Part shown: in pieces, positions 1 to 7,572 of the stretch
Layout of the letters: every line of letters begins with the position of its first letter
Position numbering within the stretch: the stretch's first letter is position 1
Assembly (NCBI GenBank): GCA_021324615.1
Contig: JAJPIT010000021.1
Location: 1 to 59,364, forward strand
Length of the DNA: 59,364 bases
DNA from: Terriglobia bacterium
GTDB lineage: Bacteria; Acidobacteriota; Terriglobia; Bryobacterales; Bryobacteraceae
Direction: 5' to 3'
Made by a program: the position numbers and the translations under genes
Notes under the pieces: generated by a model
Told to the model about the DNA's origin: nothing
What the model saw: only the letters and a program-made list of their open reading frames with translations
The model's database searches: none

Positions 1-269
1 GTGTCGCCATCGAGCGTCCCGCTGACGATCACCTTGTGGCCGGCGTGCTCGACGACTTTGGCCTGATCGTCGAGCTTGTAAACTTTGGCCTCCGGCGTCA
101 GCAGCACCGCGGGCGAGCCTTTCCTGATGCACTTGCGCGCGCACGCCTCGTTGCCCTTCATCGAGGCGTCGCCCGCGCAGGACTGATCGATAATGTATCC
201 CTTGTAGTCCGCGCTGAACGCCATCCCGCACGCGATCGCCGCCGCCGCCAGCCACTTTATCGTTTTCAT
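1..269 (-). CDS. Small secreted Cys-containing protein, C-terminus outside window
   Basis: The reading frame starts at ATG 269 behind AGGAGG and runs off the left edge of the window. A signal peptide occupies about residues 1-20 (ending in AFSA). The mature part begins DYKGYIIDQSCAG and has three conserved-looking cysteines (DQSCA, EACARKC), then VLLTPEAKVYKL and KVIVSGTLDGD. The same pattern makes up the C-terminal third of the protein at 11739-12533, so this is a recurring small secreted domain. I believe it resembles a domain of unknown function common in Acidobacteria, possibly DUF5818, but that is from memory. An OB-like beta fold is inferred. Function unknown. Confidence 0.75.
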   Translation of the reverse strand, partial: MKTIKWLAAAAIACGMAFSADYKGYIIDQSCAGDASMKGNEACARKCIRKGSPAVLLTPEAKVYKLDDQAKVVEHAGHKVIVSGTLDGD

Positions 270-288
270 CGCTCCGCCTCCTGAATCA

Positions 289-1152
289 TTATGCCGATAC
301 TTTGCGGATCAGCGCGCGCAGCTCCCTGGCGTATCCCGGCACCTGCGCTTCGGCCTCGTTCCCTTCATATTCGAGGCCCACGTAGCCCTTATATCCCGAA
401 TTGCCGATCATCGCCAGCAGCCGCGGCCAGTCAGCTTTTTCCTTTTTGCCGTCGCTGGCCGAAATCTCTGTCTTCAGATGAATACTTGTGGCGTAGGGCA
501 GCATTGACTCGAATTTGGCGTAGCCATCGGCCTTCAGATTTCCCGAATCCGCGTTGATTCCCACCCAGGGCGAGTCGGCCTGCCTCACAATGGCGATCGT
601 CGGCTCGGCCGCGATGGTCAAACCGGCGTCGTCTTCGACGCCGATGGTGATGCCGCGCGAGCCGGCGTACTCCGCGCCCCGCTTCAGCGTCTCCACAGCC
701 CAGGCGATTGCCTGCTGCTCGCTCGCGCCCTTGGGAATCGGGCCTCCGAACACGCGTATCTGGTTCGCTCCGAGGCGGTCCGCTACGTCCACCCATTTTT
801 TGATATCGTCCACCTGCGCCTGTTGAAGCTCCGGAGTGGGCTGGGAGAGCTGGACGCGGACGCCGGCATTGTAAATCTGAATGCCGTTTTTAAATGCCGT
901 CTTGCGCAGCGATGCCAAAAATTGAGGCGACGTATCGGGAAACCAGTAAACGGTGCAATCCAGGCCATCCAGCCCCCAATCGGCCGCCATCCGAATCAGG
1001 TCTTCGTATTTTAGCGATTTGCCGGCAAGCTGCTTGCGGTAGGAGTAGGCGACCAGGCCCGGGCGCAGATGATATCCTGCCGCAGGCTGGGCCTGCATTT
1101 GACTTGCCAGCGGTAGCGTGGCCAGAGTTCGAACTGCGTTTCTACGGTTCAT
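289..1152 (-). CDS. Secreted sugar phosphate isomerase/epimerase-like TIM-barrel protein
   Basis: A 287-residue xylose-isomerase-like TIM barrel. The N-terminus MNRRNAVRTLATLPLA has an RR pair followed by a hydrophobic stretch, so Tat export is likely. Candidate metal ligands sit where the AP2Ec/IolE-like family has them: E173 (GVEDDAG), D202 (NADSGN), H225 (SIHLKTE) and E261 (GLEYEGN), with a G-x-x-x-I-R-V-F strand near 128-135. All four ligands are present, so it is probably an active metal-dependent isomerase or epimerase acting on a sugar or cyclitol; the substrate cannot be told. It is divergent from the regulator at 1385 across 230 bp that carry CGTAACA repeats. Family assignment is firm, substrate unknown. 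Confidence 0.85.
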   Translation of the reverse strand: MNRRNAVRTLATLPLASQMQAQPAAGYHLRPGLVAYSYRKQLAGKSLKYEDLIRMAADWGLDGLDCTVYWFPDTSPQFLASLRKTAFKNGIQIYNAGVRVQLSQPTPELQQAQVDDIKKWVDVADRLGANQIRVFGGPIPKGASEQQAIAWAVETLKRGAEYAGSRGITIGVEDDAGLTIAAEPTIAIVRQADSPWVGINADSGNLKADGYAKFESMLPYATSIHLKTEISASDGKKEKADWPRLLAMIGNSGYKGYVGLEYEGNEAEAQVPGYARELRALIRKVSA

Positions 1153-1288
1153 TTTACGATTTGCACCTTAAGACAGATTTTCGCCGCCCGGGCCGCGCGC
1201 GGCCAAGTATCAAGCTGATGTTACGCCTGTTGCGGCGGCGGGATTCGGGCCTGCCGGCCGGCGCGCCGGACGGATTTTTGTATCAATA

Positions 1289-1318
1289 TGTTACGAGCAA
1301 TTGGACGACCCTGTTACG
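1289..1318 (-). promoter_or_regulatory. CGTAACA repeats in divergent promoter region
   Basis: On the minus strand CGTAACA occurs at 1318-1312 and again at 1295-1289, with a degenerate copy (CGTCCAA) between them, giving steps of about 11 and 12 bp. The same heptamer is paired with a 10-bp step at 2629-2645 and 7459-7475. The position between the divergent genes at 1152 and 1385 suits an operator, and an OmpR-type regulator is encoded next to it. Binding is inferred. Confidence 0.4.
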
Positions 1319-1384
1319 CTTCCAAAAAAAAGATTGCTTTCGGCGCGCGGAGTGTCCTAACATAATCCAGAACTGGAGGGGTAA

Positions 1385-2626
1385 ATGCTGACCCCGTTGG
1401 CGCGCCGTAGCGGGACCACGCCACATAAACACGACGATCTGTTGAAACAGATCGCGGAAAGCGACGTTTTCCGCGCCGCGCCGGTGATGCGCGCCCTCCT
1501 GATCTATCTGTGGAATAACCAGGGCCAGCCGATCAGCGAATACGCGATCGCCACCGAGGCGCTGGGCCGCCCGGCCGGCTTCGACCCCAAATCCGATTCG
1601 ACGGTCCGCGTTCAGGTCGCCCGGCTCCGCGCCAAGCTCAAGGAGTTCTACGAAACTGCCGGAGAGTCGTTCCCGCTGCGTCTCAACGTCCCGCTGGGCG
1701 GGCACGAGTTGCAGTGGACGTACCGCGCGCCGGTGAAATCGTTCGCTTCGAAGTTCAGCGGGGTCCCGCGGCATTATCTTTGGGGCGCGGCCGCCTCCGG
1801 CGGAGTCCTGCTGGCGGCGTGCATCGGCCTGGCGGTCTATGTCCATGTGTTGAAGGAGCAGATTCCCGCGCCGCAGCCGCCGCTTCCGCGCTTCTGGCAA
1901 TCGTTCATCGTGGGCAAAAAGCCGGTGGTGATCGTGCTGCCGAGCCCGGTTTATTTCTCCTGGCCGTCTCATCACGTTCTGGTGCGCGATTTGAACGTGG
2001 CCGAGTACACGCAGTGGGAGACATCGCCGTTCCTGAAGAGCACCGCGCAAAAGTGGGGACCGCCGGAGCTGGCTCAAACTTATGTCGGCGCCCAGGAAAC
2101 CACGGCCGGAACGGATCTTCTGCAATACCTGGACCGGCAATCGCAGCCGGCGCGCCTGACCGAATCGCGCCGCTTCCCGGCCGAATCCTACGCCACGCAG
2201 AACACGATTTTTTTGGGAATGCCGAGGACGGCGACCTATCTGAACCACATTCTTGAAAAGACCAACTACTATATCGCCAGCGTCGAGCCGGACGTGGTCA
2301 AGAACCGCGCGCCACTGGCCGGCGAGCCCGCCGAATTCCGCGAGATCTCCTATTCGGCCGACCGCGTGACCGCGCCTTCCATCATCACCCTGCTGCCGAC
2401 CCGGCCCGAGCACACCCGGGTGCTGCTTCTGTTCGGCCGCCATCTGACGGCGATGAGTTCCATGCTGGTGACGCCGGAAGGATTGCGCATGATCGACGAG
2501 GCCTGGACCAAGGCCGGTTCGCCGGAAGCCTGGGAGATGGTGGTCCAGGCCGAATTTTATCGGGATACGATCCTGAAATTCGAAGTCGCCGCCTGTCGAC
2601 CAATCGCCACAACCTTTTGGAAGTAG
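1385..2626 (+). CDS. Membrane-anchored winged-helix (OmpR/ToxR-like) regulator
   Basis: A 413-residue protein; ATG 1385 sits 5 nt after GGAGG. Residues about 15-115 form an OmpR/SARP-type winged-helix domain: a helical part (MRALLIYLW ... YAIATEALG) followed by the signature D-x-T-V-R-V-Q-V-A-R-L-R-A-K-L-K-E-F-Y and a wing ending in HELQWTY. A single membrane segment at about 132-156 follows, then a periplasmic domain of about 250 residues that I do not recognise. This cytoplasmic DNA-binding / membrane / periplasmic layout is that of ToxR or CadC, and similar fusions are common in Acidobacteria. It lies between the divergent TIM-barrel gene and the creatininase cluster, so local control by a periplasmic signal is plausible. 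A non-regulatory role of the winged domain cannot be excluded. Confidence 0.75.
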   Translation: MLTPLARRSGTTPHKHDDLLKQIAESDVFRAAPVMRALLIYLWNNQGQPISEYAIATEALGRPAGFDPKSDSTVRVQVARLRAKLKEFYETAGESFPLRLNVPLGGHELQWTYRAPVKSFASKFSGVPRHYLWGAAASGGVLLAACIGLAVYVHVLKEQIPAPQPPLPRFWQSFIVGKKPVVIVLPSPVYFSWPSHHVLVRDLNVAEYTQWETSPFLKSTAQKWGPPELAQTYVGAQETTAGTDLLQYLDRQSQPARLTESRRFPAESYATQNTIFLGMPRTATYLNHILEKTNYYIASVEPDVVKNRAPLAGEPAEFREISYSADRVTAPSIITLLPTRPEHTRVLLLFGRHLTAMSSMLVTPEGLRMIDEAWTKAGSPEAWEMVVQAEFYRDTILKFEVAACRPIATTFWK

Positions 2627-2628
2627 AA

Positions 2629-2645
2629 CGTAACAGAGCGTAACA
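2629..2645 (+). promoter_or_regulatory. CGTAACA direct repeat, 10-bp step
   Basis: Two perfect CGTAACA copies at 2629-2635 and 2639-2645, followed by TAC. The segment begins just after the stop codon of the winged-helix gene and ends 76 nt before the first creatininase gene. A near-identical element is at 7459-7475 before the PSCyt/PSD1 gene. OmpR-family proteins are known to bind direct repeats of about 10-11 bp period, which fits. Binding itself is inferred. Confidence 0.45.
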
Positions 2646-2721
2646 TACGGCTTGGCACTTTCTCCGGCCACGCCGCCTGTGTTGTTCTCGCTAGTTAGCT
2701 GAAGGTGTGCGAGGGGGCGCC

Positions 2722-3639
2722 GTGAACCGGAAAATCCCAAGACTGACGCTGTTTTTTTCGCTGCTTGGTTGCGTATTCGCGCAACCCGCGAAGTGGCACA
2801 CGCGCGACGTCACCCGCCTCAGCCAGGTTCAAATTTCGGAGTATCTCAAACGAAGCGATGTGATCTTCGTGGCGGTCGGCGCGACGGAGTCGCAGGGCGC
2901 GTTTCCGAGCGATCTGGAGTATATCGGGCCGCTCGGCTCGGCTGCGCAAATGGCGGAGGAGGCCGACGCCGTGTACCTGCCGAACCTGTGCTATTTTTAT
3001 CCGGGCTCGACCATCACCAGCTCGGCGACGGTGTATGTATCGATCCCGCTGGGGGAGCAGTATCTGAAGGCGATCGCGCATTCGCTTTTGCGGCAGGGAT
3101 TTAAGACGCAAGTCTGGGTTTGGCACGGCCATGGCCCGTCGCCGCTCTATGTCGGCGCGATGGTGCGCGACTTCTTCGAGGAAACGCACGTTCCGATTCT
3201 CGCCCTCGACGCCGCGCAGGCCGAACGCGCGTATAAAGGCGAAAAGGATAAGCTGAATTACGGAAAATACGCGCTGGTTGGCCATATTGAGGATCTGCCG
3301 CTGGCCGGCGAGGTTCCCGCGGCGCCGGCGCGATCCGGCGGAGCGGCAGCTGAAGATCCCGGCCTCGGCACGCTTACCAAGATGGGTTTAGCCGGAAGCC
3401 TCGCGCTGGGATACTGGTGGGCCGATCCGGAAGGGCACAGCGCCGGCGGCAACCGGAAGCTCCCGGCGACGGCCGAGGAGCGCGCGGAGTGGGGCCGCAT
3501 CGGCTTACAGCAGCTGGCGGCTGTGGTCAAAACAATGGACCTCAAAAATGTTGTATCCGCGCTGCGCCAGCACGCCGATTTTACACAGGAGAAAATCGTG
3601 CCGAAATTCAAATCGATGCTGCCGGAGTCGCAGAAATAG
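2722..3639 (+). CDS. Secreted creatininase-family protein (paralogue A)
   Basis: I start at GTG 2722 because GAGGGGG lies just upstream and because this gives a clean signal peptide (MNRKIPRLTLFFSLLGCVFA). A start at GTG 2707 is possible. The mature protein opens WHTRDVTRLSQVQISEYLKRSD, shared with paralogue B. Creatininase landmarks are present but altered: VGATESQGAFPSD keeps a Glu and an Asp, while the position of His36 of Pseudomonas creatininase is Gln and the loop between Glu and Asp is three residues shorter. The NGHGGN-like motif reads WHGHGPS, so the later His is kept. Probably a periplasmic amidohydrolase-like or binding protein. First gene of the cluster 2722-7436. Substrate unknown. 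Confidence 0.8.
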   Translation: MNRKIPRLTLFFSLLGCVFAQPAKWHTRDVTRLSQVQISEYLKRSDVIFVAVGATESQGAFPSDLEYIGPLGSAAQMAEEADAVYLPNLCYFYPGSTITSSATVYVSIPLGEQYLKAIAHSLLRQGFKTQVWVWHGHGPSPLYVGAMVRDFFEETHVPILALDAAQAERAYKGEKDKLNYGKYALVGHIEDLPLAGEVPAAPARSGGAAAEDPGLGTLTKMGLAGSLALGYWWADPEGHSAGGNRKLPATAEERAEWGRIGLQQLAAVVKTMDLKNVVSALRQHADFTQEKIVPKFKSMLPESQK

Positions 3640-3642
3640 ATC

Positions 3643-4344
3643 GTGAGCGCCCGGCACACAACCGCGCGGCTCCCCGCATTTTGCATTTTTGCGATGCTCA
3701 TGCATGCTCAACCTGCCCAGGTTACCTGGAAGTTCGACAATATCGCGAAGATCGGCGGCCACCAAACCACCGTGCTCGGTCATCCCAAGGTGATCGACAC
3801 GCCGGTGGGGAAGGCGATCGAGTTCAATGGCGTGGATGACGGGCTGATGCTCGACGTGCATCCGCTGGCCGGCGCGGAGGCGTTCACCTGGGAAGCGATT
3901 TTTCGCCCCGACGGCGGCAACACCGAGCAGCGCTGGTTTCATCTCGAAGCGAATCCCGCCACCGGAGACGATCACGATAATCGCATGCTGTTTGAAATTC
4001 GCGTCATCGACGGGCAGTCGTGTCTGGACACGTTCAACAAATCGGGAGACGTGCAGAAAGCGCTGTTGTTTCGCAACAAGCTGCACGCTCTGGGGGCCTG
4101 GTATCACGTGGCCGCGGTTTACGACGGCTCGGAATTTCGCAGCTACGTCAACGGCGTCGAGGAAGGCGCCGCGCGGATTCATTTGATCCCGCAAGGCGCG
4201 GGACGAACCTCGATCGGCGTTCGCATGAACAAGCTTTATTACTTTAAGGGCGCGATTCACCAGGCGCGCTTCACGCGGCGCGCGCTGGACCCGGCGGAAT
4301 TTTTGCGCTTTCCGGGCGAGCCGAACTCGGATATATTCCAGTGA
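3643..4344 (+). CDS. Secreted LamG/concanavalin-A-like protein
   Basis: A 233-residue protein starting at GTG 3643, only 3 nt after the stop of creatininase A, so probably translationally coupled. Residues 1-25 are a signal peptide (to MHAQPAQ). The rest is one LamG/LamGL jelly-roll domain: GKAIEFNGVDDGLML, then FTWEAIFRPDG, and near the end WYHVAAVYDGSEFRSYVNG and a final strand with FKGAIHQARFTRRAL. Such domains bind carbohydrates or are structural modules on larger enzymes; here the domain stands alone. Its place between creatininase paralogues suggests it acts on or near the same extracellular substrate, which is an inference. Confidence 0.8.
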   Translation: MSARHTTARLPAFCIFAMLMHAQPAQVTWKFDNIAKIGGHQTTVLGHPKVIDTPVGKAIEFNGVDDGLMLDVHPLAGAEAFTWEAIFRPDGGNTEQRWFHLEANPATGDDHDNRMLFEIRVIDGQSCLDTFNKSGDVQKALLFRNKLHALGAWYHVAAVYDGSEFRSYVNGVEEGAARIHLIPQGAGRTSIGVRMNKLYYFKGAIHQARFTRRALDPAEFLRFPGEPNSDIFQ

Positions 4345-4393
4345 ATTGCGGAGTTCATGCCGCAAGCGACTTTTGTTTGCAAGGAGATCCTCC

Positions 4394-5305
4394 ATGTCGA
4401 AAAAGATTTTTCTCTTTTCCCTGTTGATCGCCGCCGCGGCCTCCGGGCAGGTCCGCAAGCTGCACACGCGCGACATGACCCGCCTCAGCCAGGTGCAGGT
4501 GGCCGATTATCTGAAACGCAGCGACATCATCTTTATCCCCGTGGGCGCGGTGGAGACCAACGGCATCATGCCCAGCGACCGCGATTACGTTTCGCCGCTG
4601 GCCTATTCGATGGCGATGGCCGATGAGCTGGACGCGTTGTACATGCCCGGCCTGGTGTGGTCCTATCCCGGCACGACGCTGATCGCGCAGGCGACGGTGA
4701 ACATCTCGCCGACGCAGGGTCTGGAGTTTCTGCGCGCGGTGGCCGAATCGCTGCTGAAAGACGGATTCCGCCGGCAGGTGTACATCTCGGCGGGCCAGGG
4801 TCCGGCGCCGCTGACCGCGGGCACGCTGGTGCGCGAGTTTTTCGACAAGTATCACGTTCCGCTGCTGTACATCGACATGGACACATTCCTGCCCAAGTTG
4901 AAGCTTCCGCCGGAGGCGCGCAGCAAAGTGCTTTACGGCGCGCATTACATCACCGGACGCCTCATCGATCTGCCGCTGAAGGGCGACTACGGCGAAAAAG
5001 AATCGGAGCCGGCCGGGCCGGTTCCGGAAAATGAAGGGCTCAGCGGGCTGAATAAACTTGGTTATGGAGGCAGCCTGAGCGTCGGCTCGTGGCAGCCGGA
5101 TGTCATGGCGCATGGCCGCCCGCCGGTGCTGGCCTCCAGCGCGGCCGAGCGAGAGGAGTGGGGCAGGCAGGGCGAAGCGCAGATCCGCGCCATCGTGAAG
5201 CAGATGAAGCTTGAGGAAGCCATGGAGGATCTGCGCAAGCACGACGAGTACACCAACAAAGTGCTGGTGCCCAAATACGGCAAGATTCTGCCGGGGTCGA
5301 ACTGA
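4394..5305 (+). CDS. Secreted creatininase-family protein (paralogue B)
   Basis: ATG 4394 follows AAGGAGA at 4381-4387 and gives a signal peptide (MSKKIFLFSLLIAAAASG). The mature start LHTRDMTRLSQVQVADYLKRSD matches paralogue A closely. The metal-site region reads VGAVETNGIMPSD: Glu and Asp kept, the His36 position is Asn. The later motif reads SAGQGPAPL, so the His of the NGHGGN-like motif is Gln. With both histidines gone a canonical binuclear creatininase centre is unlikely. It may be a binding protein or use a different site. Same strand and cluster as paralogues A and C. Confidence 0.8.
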   Translation: MSKKIFLFSLLIAAAASGQVRKLHTRDMTRLSQVQVADYLKRSDIIFIPVGAVETNGIMPSDRDYVSPLAYSMAMADELDALYMPGLVWSYPGTTLIAQATVNISPTQGLEFLRAVAESLLKDGFRRQVYISAGQGPAPLTAGTLVREFFDKYHVPLLYIDMDTFLPKLKLPPEARSKVLYGAHYITGRLIDLPLKGDYGEKESEPAGPVPENEGLSGLNKLGYGGSLSVGSWQPDVMAHGRPPVLASSAAEREEWGRQGEAQIRAIVKQMKLEEAMEDLRKHDEYTNKVLVPKYGKILPGSN

Positions 5306-5365
5306 TGGCCGCGCCGGGCATCACCCTCGCCGCCGCACCGGCTGCGGGATAAATTCAGCCTTCCC

Positions 5366-6496
5366 ATGGATCCGGCGGTGTTCGATTGGATGGAGCAGGA
5401 GGCGGGCGATCCTGAAGCCGTCTTCGATCGCATTGCCGAAATTGCGCGCCGCGAAAAAAATGATCATCTCCTGTTCGGTTCGAGGATGATGCGCCTGCGC
5501 CTGCGGCTCGGCTTGCCGCTGATCGATACGGAAGAACTGCCCCGGCTCAGCAAGGAGCAGCGTAGCGTCTATGAACAGGCGTTCGGCGAAGCCGCGCGCG
5601 AAGCGGGCGAACTGCTTCTGGCCGAAGGCGACATCGCCGGCGCCTGGCGGTACTTCGACGCGGTCGGAGAGCCCGCGCGTGTCGCCGCGGCCATCGATCG
5701 CGTGAATGAAGACGATCCAAACCTGGATCGGGTGATTCAGATCGCCTATCAGGAGGGCGTTCATCGCCTGAAGGGATTCGAGCTGTGCCTGAAGCATCAC
5801 GGCATCTGCACGGCGATTACCTGGTTCGGCGCCAATCCCGATTCGGAAACGCGCGAGCAGTGTCTGGAAATGCTGGTGGCGAGCCTTTATGGCGCGGTCG
5901 CGGCCGCGATCCGGGAAACCATCGCGGCGGCCGAAGGCGCCGCGCCGGCCGGCGATTCGCTCGGCGCCATGATCGCCGGCCGCGCGTGGCTGTTTGAGGG
6001 AATCCGCAGCTACGTCGATGCGACGCATTTAACTTCCATTCTTCGCTTTGCGCCCGAGTTGCGCGATCAAAAATCGCTTCGCATGGCGGTCGAGCTCGCC
6101 GATTACGGCCAGCGGCTCAATCCCATGTATCACTTCCGCGGCGACCCGCCGTTTGAAGACACCTATCGTGATCATGCGATCTACTTGCGGGCTCTGGCCG
6201 GAGAGAATCCCGATGCCGCAGCCGCGCATTTTCGCGCGAAGATTCGCGGGCCGGGCGATTCGATGCCGGCTCGCGTGTTTATTGAACTGCTGCTGCGGCT
6301 GGGGCGGAAGCGCGAGGCGGTGGAGGCGGCGCTTGAATATCTGCCGCCGGCGGAGTCGGCTGAAAATTTCGCGCTGGCCGTCGAAGTTTGCCGCGCGGCC
6401 GGAGATTTCGAAAGCCTGCGGCGAATCGCCAGGGAGCGCGGTGATCTGTTAGCCTACGCCGCCGCCATCATTGAGGAGGAAAAAACCCATGCTTGA
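5366..6496 (+). CDS. Helical repeat protein of unknown function
   Basis: A 376-residue, soluble, strongly helical protein without signal peptide or membrane segment. Alternating short Ala/Leu/Arg-rich helices (for example VYEQAFGEAAREAGELLLAE, residues about 68-87, and ARVFIELLLRLGRKREAVEAAL near 300) suggest a TPR-like superhelix. I do not recognise a catalytic motif. The start at ATG 5366 has no obvious ribosome site. The stop codon overlaps the start of creatininase C by 8 bp, so the two are translationally coupled. It is the only apparently cytoplasmic product of the cluster. The last codons carry the ribosome site (GAGGAGG) of the next gene. Confidence 0.7.
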   Translation: MDPAVFDWMEQEAGDPEAVFDRIAEIARREKNDHLLFGSRMMRLRLRLGLPLIDTEELPRLSKEQRSVYEQAFGEAAREAGELLLAEGDIAGAWRYFDAVGEPARVAAAIDRVNEDDPNLDRVIQIAYQEGVHRLKGFELCLKHHGICTAITWFGANPDSETREQCLEMLVASLYGAVAAAIRETIAAAEGAAPAGDSLGAMIAGRAWLFEGIRSYVDATHLTSILRFAPELRDQKSLRMAVELADYGQRLNPMYHFRGDPPFEDTYRDHAIYLRALAGENPDAAAAHFRAKIRGPGDSMPARVFIELLLRLGRKREAVEAALEYLPPAESAENFALAVEVCRAAGDFESLRRIARERGDLLAYAAAIIEEEKTHA

Positions 6497-7436
6497 ACGC
6501 AATTGCGGAATCCCATCCGGGGTGATGAAAATCATCGCCGCAGGGCTGTTGTTTGCGGCGTTTGGGTCCGCGCAGACGATGCGGACCCGCTACTTCACGA
6601 GCCTGACGAATCCCGAGATCGAGCAGTATCTCAAGCGCAATGATGTGATTTTTATCCCCGTGGGCACGGTCGAATCGATGGGCGCGTTTCCGACCGATCT
6701 CGAATACACGATGGCCGAAGCCTACGCGCTCAAAATGGCTGAGGAGGCCGACGGCCTGATCCTGCCGCACGTGATTTTTTTCTATCCCGGCGTGACGGTC
6801 ACCGGCCGCGGCAGTATCTACATCCCGCAAGCCACCGGGCTTGAATACTTGAAAGCCATCGCGCGCTCCCTGCTGCGGCAGGGCTTCCGGCGGCAGATTT
6901 ACATCTCCGCGCACGGCCCGTCCAACCAGTACGTTTCCGCGCTGGTGCGCGATTTCTTCGAAGAGACCCACGACCCGATTCTTTACATCGAAGCGAGCCG
7001 CTTGTTACGTAACGCGCAGGACACCGGAGCGGCTCCCAAGGCAGCGCAGGGGACGAATAATTTCCGGTCGGTCGGGTACGGGGCGTACCAGATCGTGGGG
7101 AGGCTGAATGACGTTCCGCTGAGCCTGGATATCCCGCCCGCCGCCGAAACGCCGCTGCCGCCGCCGCCGGCGAGCATCCGCAAACTTTCCAGCCTCGGCC
7201 CGGAAAGCGGAGCGGTGGGCAGTTATGAACCGGATGCCGAGCACTCCAGCGTCCGGCCGTTGAATACCAGAATCACCGCCGCCGAGCGCGAGCGTTTGGG
7301 CAAAGAAGGAGCGGCACTAATCGAGGACGCCGTAAAGGCGATGGACGTCAGATCCGTCATTCAGGCCCTCAGGGACGAGGATAAATACGTCAATGGGGTG
7401 ATTGTGCCACGTTACCGGGAAATTTTACCGAAGTAA
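6489..7436 (+). CDS. Secreted creatininase-family protein (paralogue C)
   Basis: ATG 6489 lies inside the end of the previous gene behind AGGAGG; ATG 6525 is a weaker alternative. A signal peptide spans residues about 12-29 (VMKIIAAGLLFAAFGSAQ). The mature start TRYFTSLTNPEIEQYLKRND is a diverged form of the A and B start. The metal-site region is VGTVESMGAFPTD, with Met at the His36 position. The second motif is SAHGPSNQY, where His is kept. A proline-rich insertion near 220-235 (PLPPPPAS) is unique to this copy. Three divergent paralogues within 5 kb suggest an old local duplication with division of roles. Confidence 0.8.
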   Translation: MLERNCGIPSGVMKIIAAGLLFAAFGSAQTMRTRYFTSLTNPEIEQYLKRNDVIFIPVGTVESMGAFPTDLEYTMAEAYALKMAEEADGLILPHVIFFYPGVTVTGRGSIYIPQATGLEYLKAIARSLLRQGFRRQIYISAHGPSNQYVSALVRDFFEETHDPILYIEASRLLRNAQDTGAAPKAAQGTNNFRSVGYGAYQIVGRLNDVPLSLDIPPAAETPLPPPPASIRKLSSLGPESGAVGSYEPDAEHSSVRPLNTRITAAERERLGKEGAALIEDAVKAMDVRSVIQALRDEDKYVNGVIVPRYREILPK

Positions 7437-7458
7437 TATTTTCAATATTTTAAGTATC

Positions 7459-7475
7459 CGTAACACGGCGCAACA
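7459..7475 (+). promoter_or_regulatory. CGTAACA-like direct repeat, 10-bp step
   Basis: CGTAACA at 7459-7465 and CGCAACA at 7469-7475, again followed by TAC, 97 nt before the PSCyt/PSD1 gene. Aligned with 2629-2645 the two sites differ at only a few positions, all but one of them in the spacer and flank. A shared regulator for the two gene groups is inferred. Confidence 0.45.
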
Positions 7476-7572
7476 TACACCTTTAAACTTGGAAACGTGG
7501 CTGTGACTATGCCAATTTTTATAAAACACAGCCTGCTCTGCGTGGGCGAGAGCCAGGAGGGATAAACGGCAA

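Noticed and set aside
2648-2680. Sigma-54 promoter (TGGCAC around 2653)
   Set aside because: The -12 GC element is not at the required spacing.
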